64,000 nucleotides of DNA, from contig JAAZIA010000045.1 in the NCBI GenBank assembly GCA_012510445.1, forward strand, positions 19,048 through 83,047, in the 5' to 3' direction. This DNA is from Bacteroidales bacterium. Lineage in GTDB: Bacteria; Bacteroidota; Bacteroidia; Bacteroidales; UBA932. The notes below the pieces were generated by a model, which was given only the letters and a program-made list of their open reading frames with translations, was not told where the DNA came from and did not search any database. Made by a program: the position numbers and the translations under genes. Positions within the stretch are counted from its first letter, which is position 1. Every line of letters begins with the position of its first letter. Below, one piece after another: positions 33,196 through 42,044 of this stretch.

Positions 33196-33767
33196 TGGTT
33201 CTGGTTTCAGATAAAATTATAGTCAGCGAAAGTGTGCTTACTGAATACTTTTGCTGCCATCCCGCACTTTGTAAAGGTTTTTGCTGCGTGGAAGGAGATA
33301 GCGGAGCCCCTCTCACCCCGGAAGAATGTGTTTTACTGGATGCAGAATGGCCACGTTTTGCACATTATATGCAACCCAGTGGTATAGAAACCATTAAGCG
33401 TCAAGGTGCCTGGGTTATAGATGTTGAAGAAGATGCCGTTACTCCACTGATAGACAAAGGAGAGTGTGCCTATGCCTATTTTAACGACAGCGGCACTTGT
33501 ATGTGTGCCATAGAAAAACATTGGACAGTACACCAAGCTCCTTTGCGCAAACCCAACTCCTGTTGGCTGTATCCCATACGGGTACAGAAATTATCTAACG
33601 GGTCTATAGGTCTTAATTACCACCGCTGGCATTTATGTCAACCGGCCAGAGAGTTGGGTACAGAGAAAAAAATGCGTGTCTTCGAATTTTGCAAAGAACC
33701 TCTTATTCATTGTTTTGGAGAAAAGGTATATCGCGCCATTACTATGGCTGCAGACAATTCTCTATAA
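33195..33767 (+). CDS. DUF3109 family cysteine-rich protein
   Basis: 190 residues from a GTG at 33195; this gives the typical DUF3109 beginning (VSDKIIVSESVLTEYFCCHPALCKGFCCVEGDSGAPLTPEE). Cysteines are arranged in CC, C-x3-CC and later C-M-C-A and C-W-L-Y groups that could hold an Fe-S cluster or zinc; related proteins resemble the Fe-S carrier class of YkgJ. Cytoplasmic, function unknown. It converges with hemW, overlapping by 26 bases. Confidence 0.8.
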   Translation: MVLVSDKIIVSESVLTEYFCCHPALCKGFCCVEGDSGAPLTPEECVLLDAEWPRFAHYMQPSGIETIKRQGAWVIDVEEDAVTPLIDKGECAYAYFNDSGTCMCAIEKHWTVHQAPLRKPNSCWLYPIRVQKLSNGSIGLNYHRWHLCQPARELGTEKKMRVFEFCKEPLIHCFGEKVYRAITMAADNSL

Positions 33768-34860
33768 TACGGTCGGCTATAAAGAATAAAGACGGAGGGA
33801 TGAGTATTCGTTCATCTTCTTGAATGAGCACTCCTTCTCTCATTAGTGAATCTATTCGGGAAAGGAACACTTCTACGGCACGGCGGCCTTTGCGAGCCTC
33901 CAGTTGTTCCAGTGAAAAACCGGCAGTAGTACGCAATTGCAACATTATCCACTCGTTAGATACATTGCGACGGGTAAGGTAATCGTGCCTGCGGTAGGGT
34001 CTTCTTTTACGCAATCCGTTCATATATTTACTTATATGATATACATTGGCGTACCTGTTACGTCCGTTAAAGGAATGTGCAGAGGGTCCCAACCCCAAGT
34101 AAGGTATGCGTTGCCAGTACCGGCTGTTATGTATGGCTTCTTTTCCCGGACGGCAAAAACTGGAAATTTCATACTGTTTGTACCCGTGGGTTTTCAACGT
34201 TCCTTGTAAAAAAGTATATTGTGCAAAACAAGTGTCTTCCGAGGGAAGAGTGGCTTGTTGTTCCCACAAACTGGGAGGATCCAAAGAGAGCTGATAAGCC
34301 GATATATGCTCCGGTGCCAGTTCAATGGCTTGATGTAGGGTTGCCTCCCACTGCTCCATAGAAAGGTCCGGGAATCCAAAAAGCAGGTCAATGTTAATGT
34401 TTCGGAACCCGGCCTGGCGTGCAGTCCATACTGCCTCTATAGCTTGACGGGCTGTGTGTCTTCTGTTCATGGCCGCTAAGTGGTCATCATGGAAAGACTG
34501 AATACCTATGCTCAATCGGTTAATTCCCATTTCCAGCCACGCCTTACAATATTCCGGTGATATATCGCACGGGTTGGCCTCTATGGTAACTTCTGTTATT
34601 TCATTACCAAAAGACTTTATGTCATCAAGAATTTGTTGCATAAAGGGTTGTAGTTCTTCTAACGGACAAAGGCTGGGAGTTCCACCACCTATATATAAGG
34701 TTTGGTTTTTGCTTAACAAAGGAAGCCACTTGTCACGCTCCAAAAGCCATTCTTTTCTAATGGCATGCATGACATCGGGAATGAAAGTAAGTTTTGTACT
34801 GGAATAAAAACTGCAATAAGAACAAAAGCTTTTGCAAAAGGGGAAATGAATGTAAATCAA
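33742..34860 (-). CDS. hemW: HemW-type radical SAM protein (formerly oxygen-independent coproporphyrinogen oxidase)
   Basis: 372 residues. The radical SAM motif CKSFCSYC (C-x3-C-x2-C) is near the N terminus in MIYIHFPFCKSFCSYCSFY, followed by TLYIGGGTPSLCP, MGINRLSIGIQSFHDDHLAAMNRRH, INIDLLFGFPDLSMEQWE, and the HemW C-terminal domain. HemW proteins bind haem and pass it to target proteins rather than oxidising coproporphyrinogen. The length fits HemW, not HemN (about 450). Confidence 0.9.
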   Translation of the reverse strand: MIYIHFPFCKSFCSYCSFYSSTKLTFIPDVMHAIRKEWLLERDKWLPLLSKNQTLYIGGGTPSLCPLEELQPFMQQILDDIKSFGNEITEVTIEANPCDISPEYCKAWLEMGINRLSIGIQSFHDDHLAAMNRRHTARQAIEAVWTARQAGFRNINIDLLFGFPDLSMEQWEATLHQAIELAPEHISAYQLSLDPPSLWEQQATLPSEDTCFAQYTFLQGTLKTHGYKQYEISSFCRPGKEAIHNSRYWQRIPYLGLGPSAHSFNGRNRYANVYHISKYMNGLRKRRPYRRHDYLTRRNVSNEWIMLQLRTTAGFSLEQLEARKGRRAVEVFLSRIDSLMREGVLIQEDERILIPPSLFFIADRIIENCLQP

Positions 34861-34872
34861 AATATTAATTAA

Positions 34873-35730
34873 TTAACGTAATAGAATATCCGCTGTCCCA
34901 ATTTTACCGTCTACCGTATAGAGCTCTGCTGTATAAACGCCGCGAAGGAAACCAACACCTCCAAAAAAGATGCAAAATTCTACTTCGGCTCCCTGATAAT
35001 CAATTTCACGTACTGCAGAATAAATAAGCTGTTCTCCGGCGGCATTAAAGACACCTTGATCCGGGTTGGTCAGTAAAATACCATCCGGTCCTTTAATACG
35101 CAGGTAAATGTATCTGGGTCCTTTAGGAGCAATAGCGTTTTCTATAAGGCTTCCACAGACCTTAAGTTTTGAGATGCGGCTGGAACGTTCAGACTCCCTT
35201 CCTGTTTCTGTGATTCCGGTCATAACAAAATCTCGTCCCTTCAGTTGCGCCCCAATCTCTACCTGACGGGCGTATTCTTCTGTTGTGGTCTGAAGCTCCT
35301 GATACTGTCTGGTGGCGCGTGTGGCTTCTTCCCGAGCTTGTGTTGCGTCTTTACGCAATACCAAGGTTAGCGTGTTAAGGGAGTCTATCTGGTGTATGTA
35401 ACTGCGCATGATGCTACGCAAGGTTCCCAATTCCCTTTCGTATTCACGCATGCGAGTGCGATTGGTAGCTTCTGTTTTATTTATACGCTCAATGAGCTGG
35501 TCTATTTTCTCTTTTTCTTCCATAAGTCGCAGGTTTAGCGTATCGTTGGTAGTGCTCAAAGAGTCGTATTCTGAACGCAGCCGGACCATTTGTTGCGTAA
35601 GGTCATCTTTTTCCAGATTTAGTTCTTTGATCACACCACCGCGATCAATCCAAATCCAGGCAAGGGCTCCTGCCAGTAGTACGGCTAAGGAGGCCAGTAC
35701 AATGACAATGGTTTTGAGTTGTTTTTCCAT
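34873..35730 (-). CDS. Membrane-anchored coiled-coil protein
   Basis: 285 residues from the ATG at 35730; the eight codons before it are not needed. One N-terminal transmembrane helix (about 7-28, IVIVLASLAVLLAGALAWIWI), then a coiled coil (about 35-155, ELNLEKDDLTQQMVRLRSEYDSLSTTNDTLNLRLMEEKEKIDQLIERI) and a compact beta-rich end (about 190-285). A conserved Bacteroidetes hypothetical by appearance; probably periplasmic, possibly a spacer between membranes. It ends 12 bases before hemW. Confidence 0.75.
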   Translation of the reverse strand: MEKQLKTIVIVLASLAVLLAGALAWIWIDRGGVIKELNLEKDDLTQQMVRLRSEYDSLSTTNDTLNLRLMEEKEKIDQLIERINKTEATNRTRMREYERELGTLRSIMRSYIHQIDSLNTLTLVLRKDATQAREEATRATRQYQELQTTTEEYARQVEIGAQLKGRDFVMTGITETGRESERSSRISKLKVCGSLIENAIAPKGPRYIYLRIKGPDGILLTNPDQGVFNAAGEQLIYSAVREIDYQGAEVEFCIFFGGVGFLRGVYTAELYTVDGKIGTADILLR

Positions 35731-35751
35731 AAGTGAAAATATTAGTTCATA

Positions 35752-35779
35752 CAAAAGTAGTAAAAAAGCAGTACATTTG
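35752..35779. promoter_or_regulatory. Back-to-back -7 boxes for coiled-coil and small membrane protein genes
   Basis: CAAAAGTA (35752-35759) gives TACTTTTG leftward, and TACATTTG (35772-35779) reads rightward; 12 bases between them. Minus-strand ATG at 35730, plus-strand ATG at 35806. Confidence 0.6.
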
Positions 35780-35805
35780 TTTAGTTAACTTAATGAATAC
35801 ATACT

Positions 35806-36291
35806 ATGAAAGGCTTTCGTGCATGGGTATACTTACGCCGTGTAGCTAAGTATATTCTTTTTTATACTCTTTTTATCTTGGCTCTGTTGGCTATTGTTTA
35901 TTTTACAACAAAAGACCCGTCTATTACTTTTAAAGAACTGATTTCTCCCCAAAGTAGGAAAGATCTGATTTTGCTTATCATTGCCTTTTCTGCTGTGTAT
36001 CCGTTTATAGGATTTGTCAAAAAAGATGTACACGTTAATAAATTTACAGAAGAAGACAAAGAAAAAGTTTGTCATATGGCTGCCGAGGCAGGGTTCTTTT
36101 TGGTTTCAGATGAAAACGGGCAAATGATCTTTAAGGCACGTCGTTTTGGCATGCGGTTATTCCGTGTTTTTGAAGATAAGATAACGTTGGATTACCATGA
36201 AAACCCACTTGTTATGGATGGCATGCGCCGTGATGTTCAGCGCATTGCACGTCATATGGAATACTACTTTAGGCAAGTAGAGAAGGAATAA
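35806..36291 (+). CDS. Conserved membrane protein, two transmembrane helices
   Basis: 161 residues. Helices at about 15-36 (YILFYTLFILALLAIVYF) and 54-70 (ILLIIAFSAVYPFIGFV), then a soluble C-terminal domain of about 90 residues (FTEEDKEKVCHMAAEAGFFLVSDENGQMIFKARRFGMRLFRVFEDKITLDY) resembling a small alpha/beta fold. No family name comes to mind. It converges with frdC, overlapping its end by 23 bases. Confidence 0.7.
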   Translation: MKGFRAWVYLRRVAKYILFYTLFILALLAIVYFTTKDPSITFKELISPQSRKDLILLIIAFSAVYPFIGFVKKDVHVNKFTEEDKEKVCHMAAEAGFFLVSDENGQMIFKARRFGMRLFRVFEDKITLDYHENPLVMDGMRRDVQRIARHMEYYFRQVEKE

Positions 36292-36931
36292 ACAGGCAAC
36301 GTAGTACAATCAGCGAAAAAACGGCAAACAATACGGTAGAATATACAAGAGCTAAGGCTCGCCATATGGGTAACAAACGTTTGTTGCTTAATCCCAGGGT
36401 CTGGAAAGCAGACCAAAAACCGTGGTTAATGTGTAACCATAAGGCTGTAAACCAAATGAAATAACAAACTGCCATAAGGGGAGTTCCCAAGTGATGAGTT
36501 ACTAAAACGTAACCGTTTTGAGGATCTTGCCCCGTCCATTGTTTCCATTGCATTTTTGTCCAGAACTGAGACAAATGCAACACTAGGAAACCTAAAATGA
36601 TAATCCCCAAGATCAACATATTGCGCGAGGTCCAATGTCCAAATCCCAAGCCACGTGACTTATGTCCCCCGGCATAGCTTGCCGGGCCCCGAGCTTTTCT
36701 GTTGATGAGGGTCAGCCAAAGAGACATTCCAATATGCAGCAGAAAACCTAACGCAAGGACAGGGACCATTACTTGTATAAAAGGGTTGGTTCCCATAAAG
36801 TGTGTTACAGTATCGTACGCTTCTTTTCCCCAAAGTAAGGAACTGTTGGCTGTTGCATGGAGCGTTAAAAACAGGATTAAAAACAACCCCGTAAGGCTCA
36901 TGGTCACTTTTTTAAGAATGGATGATATCAT
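36269..36931 (-). CDS. frdC: Succinate dehydrogenase/fumarate reductase cytochrome b subunit
   Basis: 220 residues from the ATG at 36931. Five membrane helices with the Bacteroidetes type-B pattern: KKVTMSLTGLFLILFLTLHATANSS, HIGMSLWLTLINRKARGPASY, NMLILGIIILGFLVLHLSQFW, HHLGTPLMAVCYFIWFTALWLHINHGFWSAFQTLG. Histidines in helices (LHATANSS, LHIG, LHLSQFW, LHINHG) would ligate two haems. It anchors the flavoprotein and Fe-S subunits and passes electrons to or from menaquinone. Unusually, frdA and frdB are not next to it: the gene downstream is convergent and unrelated. Confidence 0.88.
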   Translation of the reverse strand: MISSILKKVTMSLTGLFLILFLTLHATANSSLLWGKEAYDTVTHFMGTNPFIQVMVPVLALGFLLHIGMSLWLTLINRKARGPASYAGGHKSRGLGFGHWTSRNMLILGIIILGFLVLHLSQFWTKMQWKQWTGQDPQNGYVLVTHHLGTPLMAVCYFIWFTALWLHINHGFWSAFQTLGLSNKRLLPIWRALALVYSTVLFAVFSLIVLRCLFIPSLLA

Positions 36932-36950
36932 GTTGAACGGCTCTGTAAGG

Positions 36951-36980
36951 CAAAGATACACGGAATTTTATATATCTTTG
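36951..36980. promoter_or_regulatory. Back-to-back -7 boxes for frdC and pyrH
   Basis: CAAAGATA (36951-36958) and TATCTTTG (36973-36980) are exact inverted repeats with 14 bases between. frdC ATG at 36931, pyrH ATG at 37002. Confidence 0.7.
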
Positions 36981-37001
36981 TGTACCATCAACAGTTAACG
37001 T

Positions 37002-37706
37002 ATGAAGTATTCTTCCATTTTATTAAAACTGAGCGGTGAAAGCTTGGGCGGAAAAGAAGGACAGGGGTTGGACCCTGCTACGTTGCAAAGTTATGCAAAA
37101 GACATTGAGTCTCTTGTGAAAAAAGGAGTGCGGGTGGCCGTTGTGGTTGGCGGAGGGAATATTTTCCGTGGACTGCAGGGAACAGGCAAAGGGATGGATC
37201 GCGTACACGGAGATCAAATGGGTATGCTGGCCACTACCATCAACAGCCTGGCTTTGGCAGGTGCTCTGCATGATTGCGGGTTGAAGGCCTTAGTATATTC
37301 GGCTACACTTATGCCTGCTGTAGCCGCGTATTACCGCAGAGACCAGGTAAAGGAACAAATGGACAATGGAACCGTTGTTTTGTTGTCCGGCGGCACAGGC
37401 AACCCGTTCTTTACTACAGATTCTGCAGCTGCTCTGCGTGCTGTAGAACTGGGGGTAGATGCCGTATTTAAAGGAACACGGGTAGATGGGGTGTATAGTG
37501 CAGACCCGGAAAAAGATCCCCTGGCCACCAAGTATGATACGCTTAGCTTTGATGAGGTTTTGCAAAAAGAATTAAAGGTTATGGATAGTACGGCCTTTAC
37601 TTTATGCAGGGAAAACCATATGCCCGTTGTGGTATTTAATATGAACGTCCCCGGTAACCTAATTAAGGTAATAAACGGGGAGCCTATAGGAACAATAGTA
37701 AAATAA
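37002..37706 (+). CDS. pyrH: Uridylate kinase (UMP kinase)
   Basis: 234 residues. KLSGESLGG near the start, VAVVVGGGNIFRG, the ATTINSLAL stretch, GTGNPFFTTDSAAALRAVE and DGVYSADPEKDP are all standard for the bacterial amino-acid-kinase-fold UMP kinase, which makes UDP and is feedback-regulated by UTP. It is 9 bases before frr, the usual pairing. Confidence 0.97.
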   Translation: MKYSSILLKLSGESLGGKEGQGLDPATLQSYAKDIESLVKKGVRVAVVVGGGNIFRGLQGTGKGMDRVHGDQMGMLATTINSLALAGALHDCGLKALVYSATLMPAVAAYYRRDQVKEQMDNGTVVLLSGGTGNPFFTTDSAAALRAVELGVDAVFKGTRVDGVYSADPEKDPLATKYDTLSFDEVLQKELKVMDSTAFTLCRENHMPVVVFNMNVPGNLIKVINGEPIGTIVK

Positions 37707-37715
37707 CAATACAAT

Positions 37716-38282
37716 ATGGAAATTAGTGATGCACAAATGGTACTGGAAATGGCCAGAGAGAAGATGACAAAAACAGTAGAGTACCTGGAAAACGAACTGG
37801 CCACTTACAGGGTAGGGAAAGCCAATCCTGCTATTTTTTCCGGAGTGACCGTAGAGTATTACGGTACGCCTACGCCTTTGGCACAAGTCTCTAGTATTTC
37901 TGTTCCCGATGCCAGAACCATGATCATTCAACCTTGGGAAAAAACCTTGATACCTCTTATAGAAAAAGCCATTATGGCTGCTAATCTGGGGTTTACTCCG
38001 CAAAACAACGGAGAGGTTATTCGTATTTTAGTACCTCCGTTAACGGAAGAACGTCGTAAAGAATTGGTGAAAAGAGCCCGGGCAGAAGGAGAAAATGCTC
38101 GAATAAGCATTCGTAATGCACGTCGCGATGGGGTGGACCAGCTTAAAAAGTATCAAAAAGAAGGTCTTTCAGAAGATACTGTTAAAGACACAGAAGGTTT
38201 AATACAAAAAGAAGTAGATGCTTTTTCCAAACAAATAGAAGAAATTCTAGTAGCTAAGGAAAAAGAAATTATGACTGTGTAA
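37716..38282 (+). CDS. frr: Ribosome recycling factor
   Basis: 188 residues, typical length. Signature stretches: LATYRVGKANPAIFSGVTVEYYGTPTPLAQVSSI, MIIQPWEKTLIPLIEKAIMAANLGFTPQNNGEVIRILVPPLTEERRKELVK and the C-terminal helical part. It splits post-termination ribosomes together with EF-G. It shares a transcript with pyrH and converges with pgk with 11 bases between stops. Confidence 0.97.
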   Translation: MEISDAQMVLEMAREKMTKTVEYLENELATYRVGKANPAIFSGVTVEYYGTPTPLAQVSSISVPDARTMIIQPWEKTLIPLIEKAIMAANLGFTPQNNGEVIRILVPPLTEERRKELVKRARAEGENARISIRNARRDGVDQLKKYQKEGLSEDTVKDTEGLIQKEVDAFSKQIEEILVAKEKEIMTV

Positions 38283-38293
38283 GCCTAAAGGAA

Positions 38294-39499
38294 TCATGTC
38301 ATAGCGGCAATACCGGGAAGCTCTTTACCTTCCAAGTATTCCAACATAGCACCGCCTCCGGTAGAAACGTAACTCACTTTATCTGCATACCCCATTTGGG
38401 TAACGGCAGCTACAGAATCCCCTCCTCCTACCAGAGAGAAAGCTCCGTTTTGGGTAGCTTCTGCCACATAAGTTACCAATTGCAATGTGCCATTGGCAAA
38501 TGCAGGTATTTCAAAGACACCGGCCGGACCGTTCCATAACAAGGTTTTAGACTGTAAGATTACTTTTTTCCAGACCTTTAGTGTTTCCGATCCTGCATCT
38601 ACTCCCATCCATCCATCCGGGATGTTGTCCACAGGGCATGTGACGGTTTCAGCATGAGGGTCAAGCGAACGGACTGCCAGTACATCTGTAGGCAGGTATA
38701 TTTGTACGCCTTTTTGGGCTGCTTTGTTCAAAATGTCCAGCGCCGTATCCAGCAAATGATCTTCACACAGAGAATTGCCAATGTTTCCGCCGCTGGCTTT
38801 GATAAAGGTGAAAGCCATACCTCCACCAATAATCAGGTTGTCCACTTTGTTAAGCAAGTTTTTGATGATGCCCATTTTACTTGATACCTTAGCGCCTCCC
38901 AAAAGGGCGGTTACCGGCTGAGCGGGGTTGTGTAACAGGTTATCCAAGGCTTGTATCTCGGCAAGTAACAGATATCCAAACATTTTATCGTTAGGGAAAT
39001 GTTCCGTAATGAGTGTGTTAGATGCATGGGCTCTGTGGGCAGTTCCAAACGCATCGTTAATGTAACAGTCTGCATAAGAAGCCAGAGTGGCTGTAAACTT
39101 CTTTTGGCTTTCCGGCAGGCTGCGTGGTTTCCCTTCTTCCTGGGCATAAAAACGCAGGTTTTCCAAGAGCAACACTTGCCCGGGTTGTAATGATCGGGCT
39201 ATTTTTGCGGCTTCTTCTCCCATACAGTCGGGAGCAAAAAGTACAGGAACCTCCAGCAGTTCTTCAACGGCAGGAAGAATATGGCGTAGCGAGTATTTCT
39301 CCTCGGCCTTTTTTGGACGTCCCAAGTGAGACATTAGAATAAGTGATCCACCACTTTCCAACACCTTTTTTAAGGTGGGGAGGGCTGCACGTATGCGAGT
39401 ATTGTCGGTAACGCGGTATTCACTGTCCAGAGGAACGTTAAAATCTACGCGTACCAAGGCACGTTTGCCTTTGAAAGAGTAGGTATGGATGTCTTGCAT
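38294..39499 (-). CDS. pgk: Phosphoglycerate kinase
   Basis: 401 residues from the ATG at 39499 ([24 protein letters not shown]); the longer frame to 39556 crosses the divergent promoter and is rejected. Motifs: [60 protein letters not shown], and the nucleotide loop [11 protein letters not shown]. It makes ATP from 1,3-bisphosphoglycerate in glycolysis. Monocistronic, with a leader of about 20 bases from the shared palindromic promoter. Confidence 0.97.
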   Translation of the reverse strand: MQDIHTYSFKGKRALVRVDFNVPLDSEYRVTDNTRIRAALPTLKKVLESGGSLILMSHLGRPKKAEEKYSLRHILPAVEELLEVPVLFAPDCMGEEAAKIARSLQPGQVLLLENLRFYAQEEGKPRSLPESQKKFTATLASYADCYINDAFGTAHRAHASNTLITEHFPNDKMFGYLLLAEIQALDNLLHNPAQPVTALLGGAKVSSKMGIIKNLLNKVDNLIIGGGMAFTFIKASGGNIGNSLCEDHLLDTALDILNKAAQKGVQIYLPTDVLAVRSLDPHAETVTCPVDNIPDGWMGVDAGSETLKVWKKVILQSKTLLWNGPAGVFEIPAFANGTLQLVTYVAEATQNGAFSLVGGGDSVAAVTQMGYADKVSYVSTGGGAMLEYLEGKELPGIAAMT

Positions 39500-39517
39500 T
39501 TCTATACGTATTAAAAC

Positions 39518-39550
39518 AAGGTAAAGATATAAAAAATGTATCTTTACCTT
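39518..39550. promoter_or_regulatory. Perfectly palindromic divergent promoter for pgk and methyltransferase
   Basis: AAGGTAAAGATA (39518-39529) and TATCTTTACCTT (39539-39550) are exact inverted repeats around nine bases. Each arm contains a TATCTTTA -7-like box (TAnnTTTA). The methyltransferase ATG is the next base after the right arm (39551), so its message must be leaderless. The arms extend beyond the boxes, so this could also be an operator. Confidence 0.65.
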
Positions 39551-40468
39551 ATGCAAATAGTAAGCCCTGTATCCCGGACAGATTACCGGCTGGAGGATTG
39601 TGGGGATGGCGAGAAGCTGGAACGTTTTGGCCCTTACCTAACCATTCGTCCCGAGCCCAATGCTACTTGGGCTCGTTCAGAACCGCTTGAGAAGTGGATC
39701 CAACGGGCGCACCTATACTATCAGGCGGGAAAGGGGCAAGGAGTTCCCGGCAGAGAGGACAGCGGTACTTGGAAAAAGTTGAAAAACGTTCCCCGTGTAT
39801 GGAACATACAATATAAGGATCTTTTTACACTACAGGTGGGGCCTACGGCTTATAAGCATGTAGGAGTTTTCCCGGAACAGGCCTGCAACTGGGATTTTAT
39901 TTACGACAAAACGGAACAGGTTAAAAAACAATTAACAAAAACTGGAGGGAACGCCTCCGATGCCGTTCCGTGGGTACTCAATTTGTTTGCCTATACGGGG
40001 GCTGCTTCGCTTGCAGCCAAAGCAGCCGGAGCAGAAGTAGTACATCTGGATGCTGTACGGCAGGTGATTACATGGAGCAGAAAAAACATGGAACTGAGCG
40101 GTATGACAGGCATCCGATGGGCAGTGGAAGATGCCCTTACGTTTGTAGAGCGAGAAGTACGACGAGGAAACAAATACCACGGCATTGTCTTGGATCCTCC
40201 TACGTACGGATATGGTCCCAAGGGAGAAAGATGGAAACTGGAGGAAGGTATTCATGCTCTTTTAGAAGGATGTTCCCGTATTTTAGAAAAAGAAAGTGCC
40301 TTTTTGGTGTTAAATTTGTACACTCCGGGGTACACGGCTACTAAGGCCGGTCATTTAATAAAAGAGTTTTTCCCGGGGAAAGGAAAACTTACCATGGGAC
40401 AGCCGTCTTTGGAAGATGCTTATGGCAAGCGGCTTTCCTTGGGAGCATTTGCAAGGTTGGAATTATAA
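39551..40468 (+). CDS. Class I SAM-dependent methyltransferase, RlmI/RlmK-like
   Basis: 305 residues from the ATG at 39551; an in-frame ATG at 39536 lies inside the promoter. The beginning [30 protein letters not shown] and the catalytic part [38 protein letters not shown] with [17 protein letters not shown] resemble 23S rRNA cytosine methyltransferases of the RlmI/RlmK type; the DPPTYG motif matches the DPP-type active site, but the PUA domain is missing. The target base is unknown. It is 12 bases before lgt. Confidence 0.8.
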   Translation: MQIVSPVSRTDYRLEDCGDGEKLERFGPYLTIRPEPNATWARSEPLEKWIQRAHLYYQAGKGQGVPGREDSGTWKKLKNVPRVWNIQYKDLFTLQVGPTAYKHVGVFPEQACNWDFIYDKTEQVKKQLTKTGGNASDAVPWVLNLFAYTGAASLAAKAAGAEVVHLDAVRQVITWSRKNMELSGMTGIRWAVEDALTFVEREVRRGNKYHGIVLDPPTYGYGPKGERWKLEEGIHALLEGCSRILEKESAFLVLNLYTPGYTATKAGHLIKEFFPGKGKLTMGQPSLEDAYGKRLSLGAFARLEL

Positions 40469-40480
40469 AAAATACATATT

Positions 40481-41362
40481 ATGAATTGGTTGGCTATTAC
40501 ATGGGATGTAAATCCAGAAATTTTTTCTTTTGGGAAAATAGGGGTTCGTTACTACTCTTTGTTTTTCATCATAGCGTTTACCATCGGGTATTTTCTTTTT
40601 AAATACTTTTTTAAAAGAGAAGAAATAACTACAAAATTGCTGGACCCGTTGTTGTATACTTTGGCATTGGGCACATTGGTGGGAGCCCGTTTGGGGCATT
40701 GCCTGTTTTATCAGCCCGATTATTACCTGGCTAATCCCATTGAAATTTTGTACGTATGGGAGGGGGGGCTGGCATCGCACGGTGGGGCCATTGCCCTTTT
40801 GTTTGCCATGTGGTGGTTTGCCCGCCATTACGGACGCAAACACAACTTCAGTTTTTTGTGGATTATGGACCGTTTGGGCATTACCGTAGCCCTCGCCGGT
40901 TTTTTTATTCGTATGGGAAACCTTATGAATTCAGAAATTTACGGGAACCCTACCGATTTGCCGTGGGGTTTTGTATTTGTGCGAAACGGAGAAATCCTTC
41001 CCAAACATCCTACACAGTTGTACGAAGCGTTGTCTTACTTGCTCCTTTTTGGCGTGTTGCTGTTCCTGTACCGTAAAAAGCTGCCTAAACTTAAAGAAGG
41101 AACGCTCTTTGGAATTTTTTTGGTAGTATTGTTTGCTGCAAGATTTTTTATAGAATACATAAAAGAACCTCAGGTACCTTTTGAACAAGGTATGGCACTT
41201 AATATGGGGCAAATTTTGAGTATTCCGTTTGTTTTAGCCGGAGTGGCCTTGTTGTTGTACAGCATTTTGCGGGGTAAACCGGCCCTTAGAACTGCAGGGG
41301 AAGAACAACAGAAAGAAAAAGAGAAACCTTTGCCATTGAGTGGAACACGCGGGACGTATTGA
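40481..41362 (+). CDS. lgt: Prolipoprotein diacylglyceryl transferase
   Basis: 293 residues, seven membrane helices. Lgt signatures: [87 protein letters not shown]. It attaches diacylglycerol to the lipobox cysteine of prolipoproteins and so serves every lipoprotein predicted in this window. The C-terminal tail (about 270-293) is charged. It ends 13 bases before smpB. Confidence 0.95.
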   Translation: MNWLAITWDVNPEIFSFGKIGVRYYSLFFIIAFTIGYFLFKYFFKREEITTKLLDPLLYTLALGTLVGARLGHCLFYQPDYYLANPIEILYVWEGGLASHGGAIALLFAMWWFARHYGRKHNFSFLWIMDRLGITVALAGFFIRMGNLMNSEIYGNPTDLPWGFVFVRNGEILPKHPTQLYEALSYLLLFGVLLFLYRKKLPKLKEGTLFGIFLVVLFAARFFIEYIKEPQVPFEQGMALNMGQILSIPFVLAGVALLLYSILRGKPALRTAGEEQQKEKEKPLPLSGTRGTY

Positions 41363-41375
41363 AATTTTTAAAAAC

Positions 41376-41834
41376 ATGGCAAAAGCAAAATCCGGGGTAG
41401 TGATCAGGAACAAACGGGCTTCCTATGAATACGAACTCTTAGATACGTATACGGCAGGTATTGTTTTAGTAGGAACGGAAATTAAATCCATCCGTGCCGG
41501 CAGGGCGTCTTTGGCTGATGCGTATTGCTATTTTGTAGGGAACGAGCTTTTTGTTAAAAACATGAACGTAGCGGAGTACGCTCAGGCATCCTACAACCGT
41601 CATGAACCGGAACGTGACAGGAAGTTGCTTTTGACCCGTCGCGAATTGAACAAATTGTACAGGGCTACCCGTCAGAAAGGATTCACCATTGTGGTCACTA
41701 AACTCTTTATTGCAGAAAACGGCTATGCCAAATTGACCATAGCCCTTGCCCGTGGGAAGCGCAAGTATGATAAGCGTGAATCCATTAAGGAAAAGGACAT
41801 GCAAAGAGAGGCAGACCGGATGGCCCGCCTCTGA
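41376..41834 (+). CDS. smpB: SsrA-binding protein SmpB
   Basis: 152 residues from the ATG at 41376, where the usual start lies ([60 protein letters not shown]). The OB-fold and the basic C-terminal tail that enters the decoding centre ([22 protein letters not shown]) are present. It binds tmRNA and rescues stalled ribosomes. No tmRNA gene is visible nearby. Confidence 0.95.
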   Translation: MAKAKSGVVIRNKRASYEYELLDTYTAGIVLVGTEIKSIRAGRASLADAYCYFVGNELFVKNMNVAEYAQASYNRHEPERDRKLLLTRRELNKLYRATRQKGFTIVVTKLFIAENGYAKLTIALARGKRKYDKRESIKEKDMQREADRMARL

Positions 41835-41847
41835 TTGTCATACGTCT

Positions 41848-42018
41848 TCACCCCTTGGGAAAAGGAACAAAGATAGCAAGAGCCAGTATGAGCACAACGG
41901 CAATAAGGCTCCCTATGATTCCCCACATGGGGAAACCCATAGATTCTAAAGCGGCCCAAAGCCCGTTATCTAAATATTCCAGATACCATTGTCCGGGTGT
42001 TGATAAAATGATATTCAT
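41848..42018 (-). CDS. Small single-pass membrane protein, 56 residues
   Basis: Found by reading the minus strand after gcvP: ATG at 42018, stop TGA at 41850-41848. The product has a polar start containing a QWYLEYLDNGLW stretch and a long hydrophobic helix (about residues 31-52, GIIGSLIAVVLILALAIFV) before a short PFPKG end. It starts 27 bases after the gcvP stop, in the same direction, so it may be the last gene of that transcript. No family recognised; the single helix faintly recalls small subunits of membrane enzymes. The open frame and hydrophobic pattern support it, but homology could not be tested. Confidence 0.5.
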   Translation of the reverse strand: MNIILSTPGQWYLEYLDNGLWAALESMGFPMWGIIGSLIAVVLILALAIFVPFPKG

Positions 42019-42044
42019 CGTCTTAATTTTTTACAATAGATGCA

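Noticed and set aside
41835..41847. tmRNA or tRNA near smpB
   Set aside because: No tRNA-like acceptor or CCA structure is visible next to smpB or anywhere else in the window.
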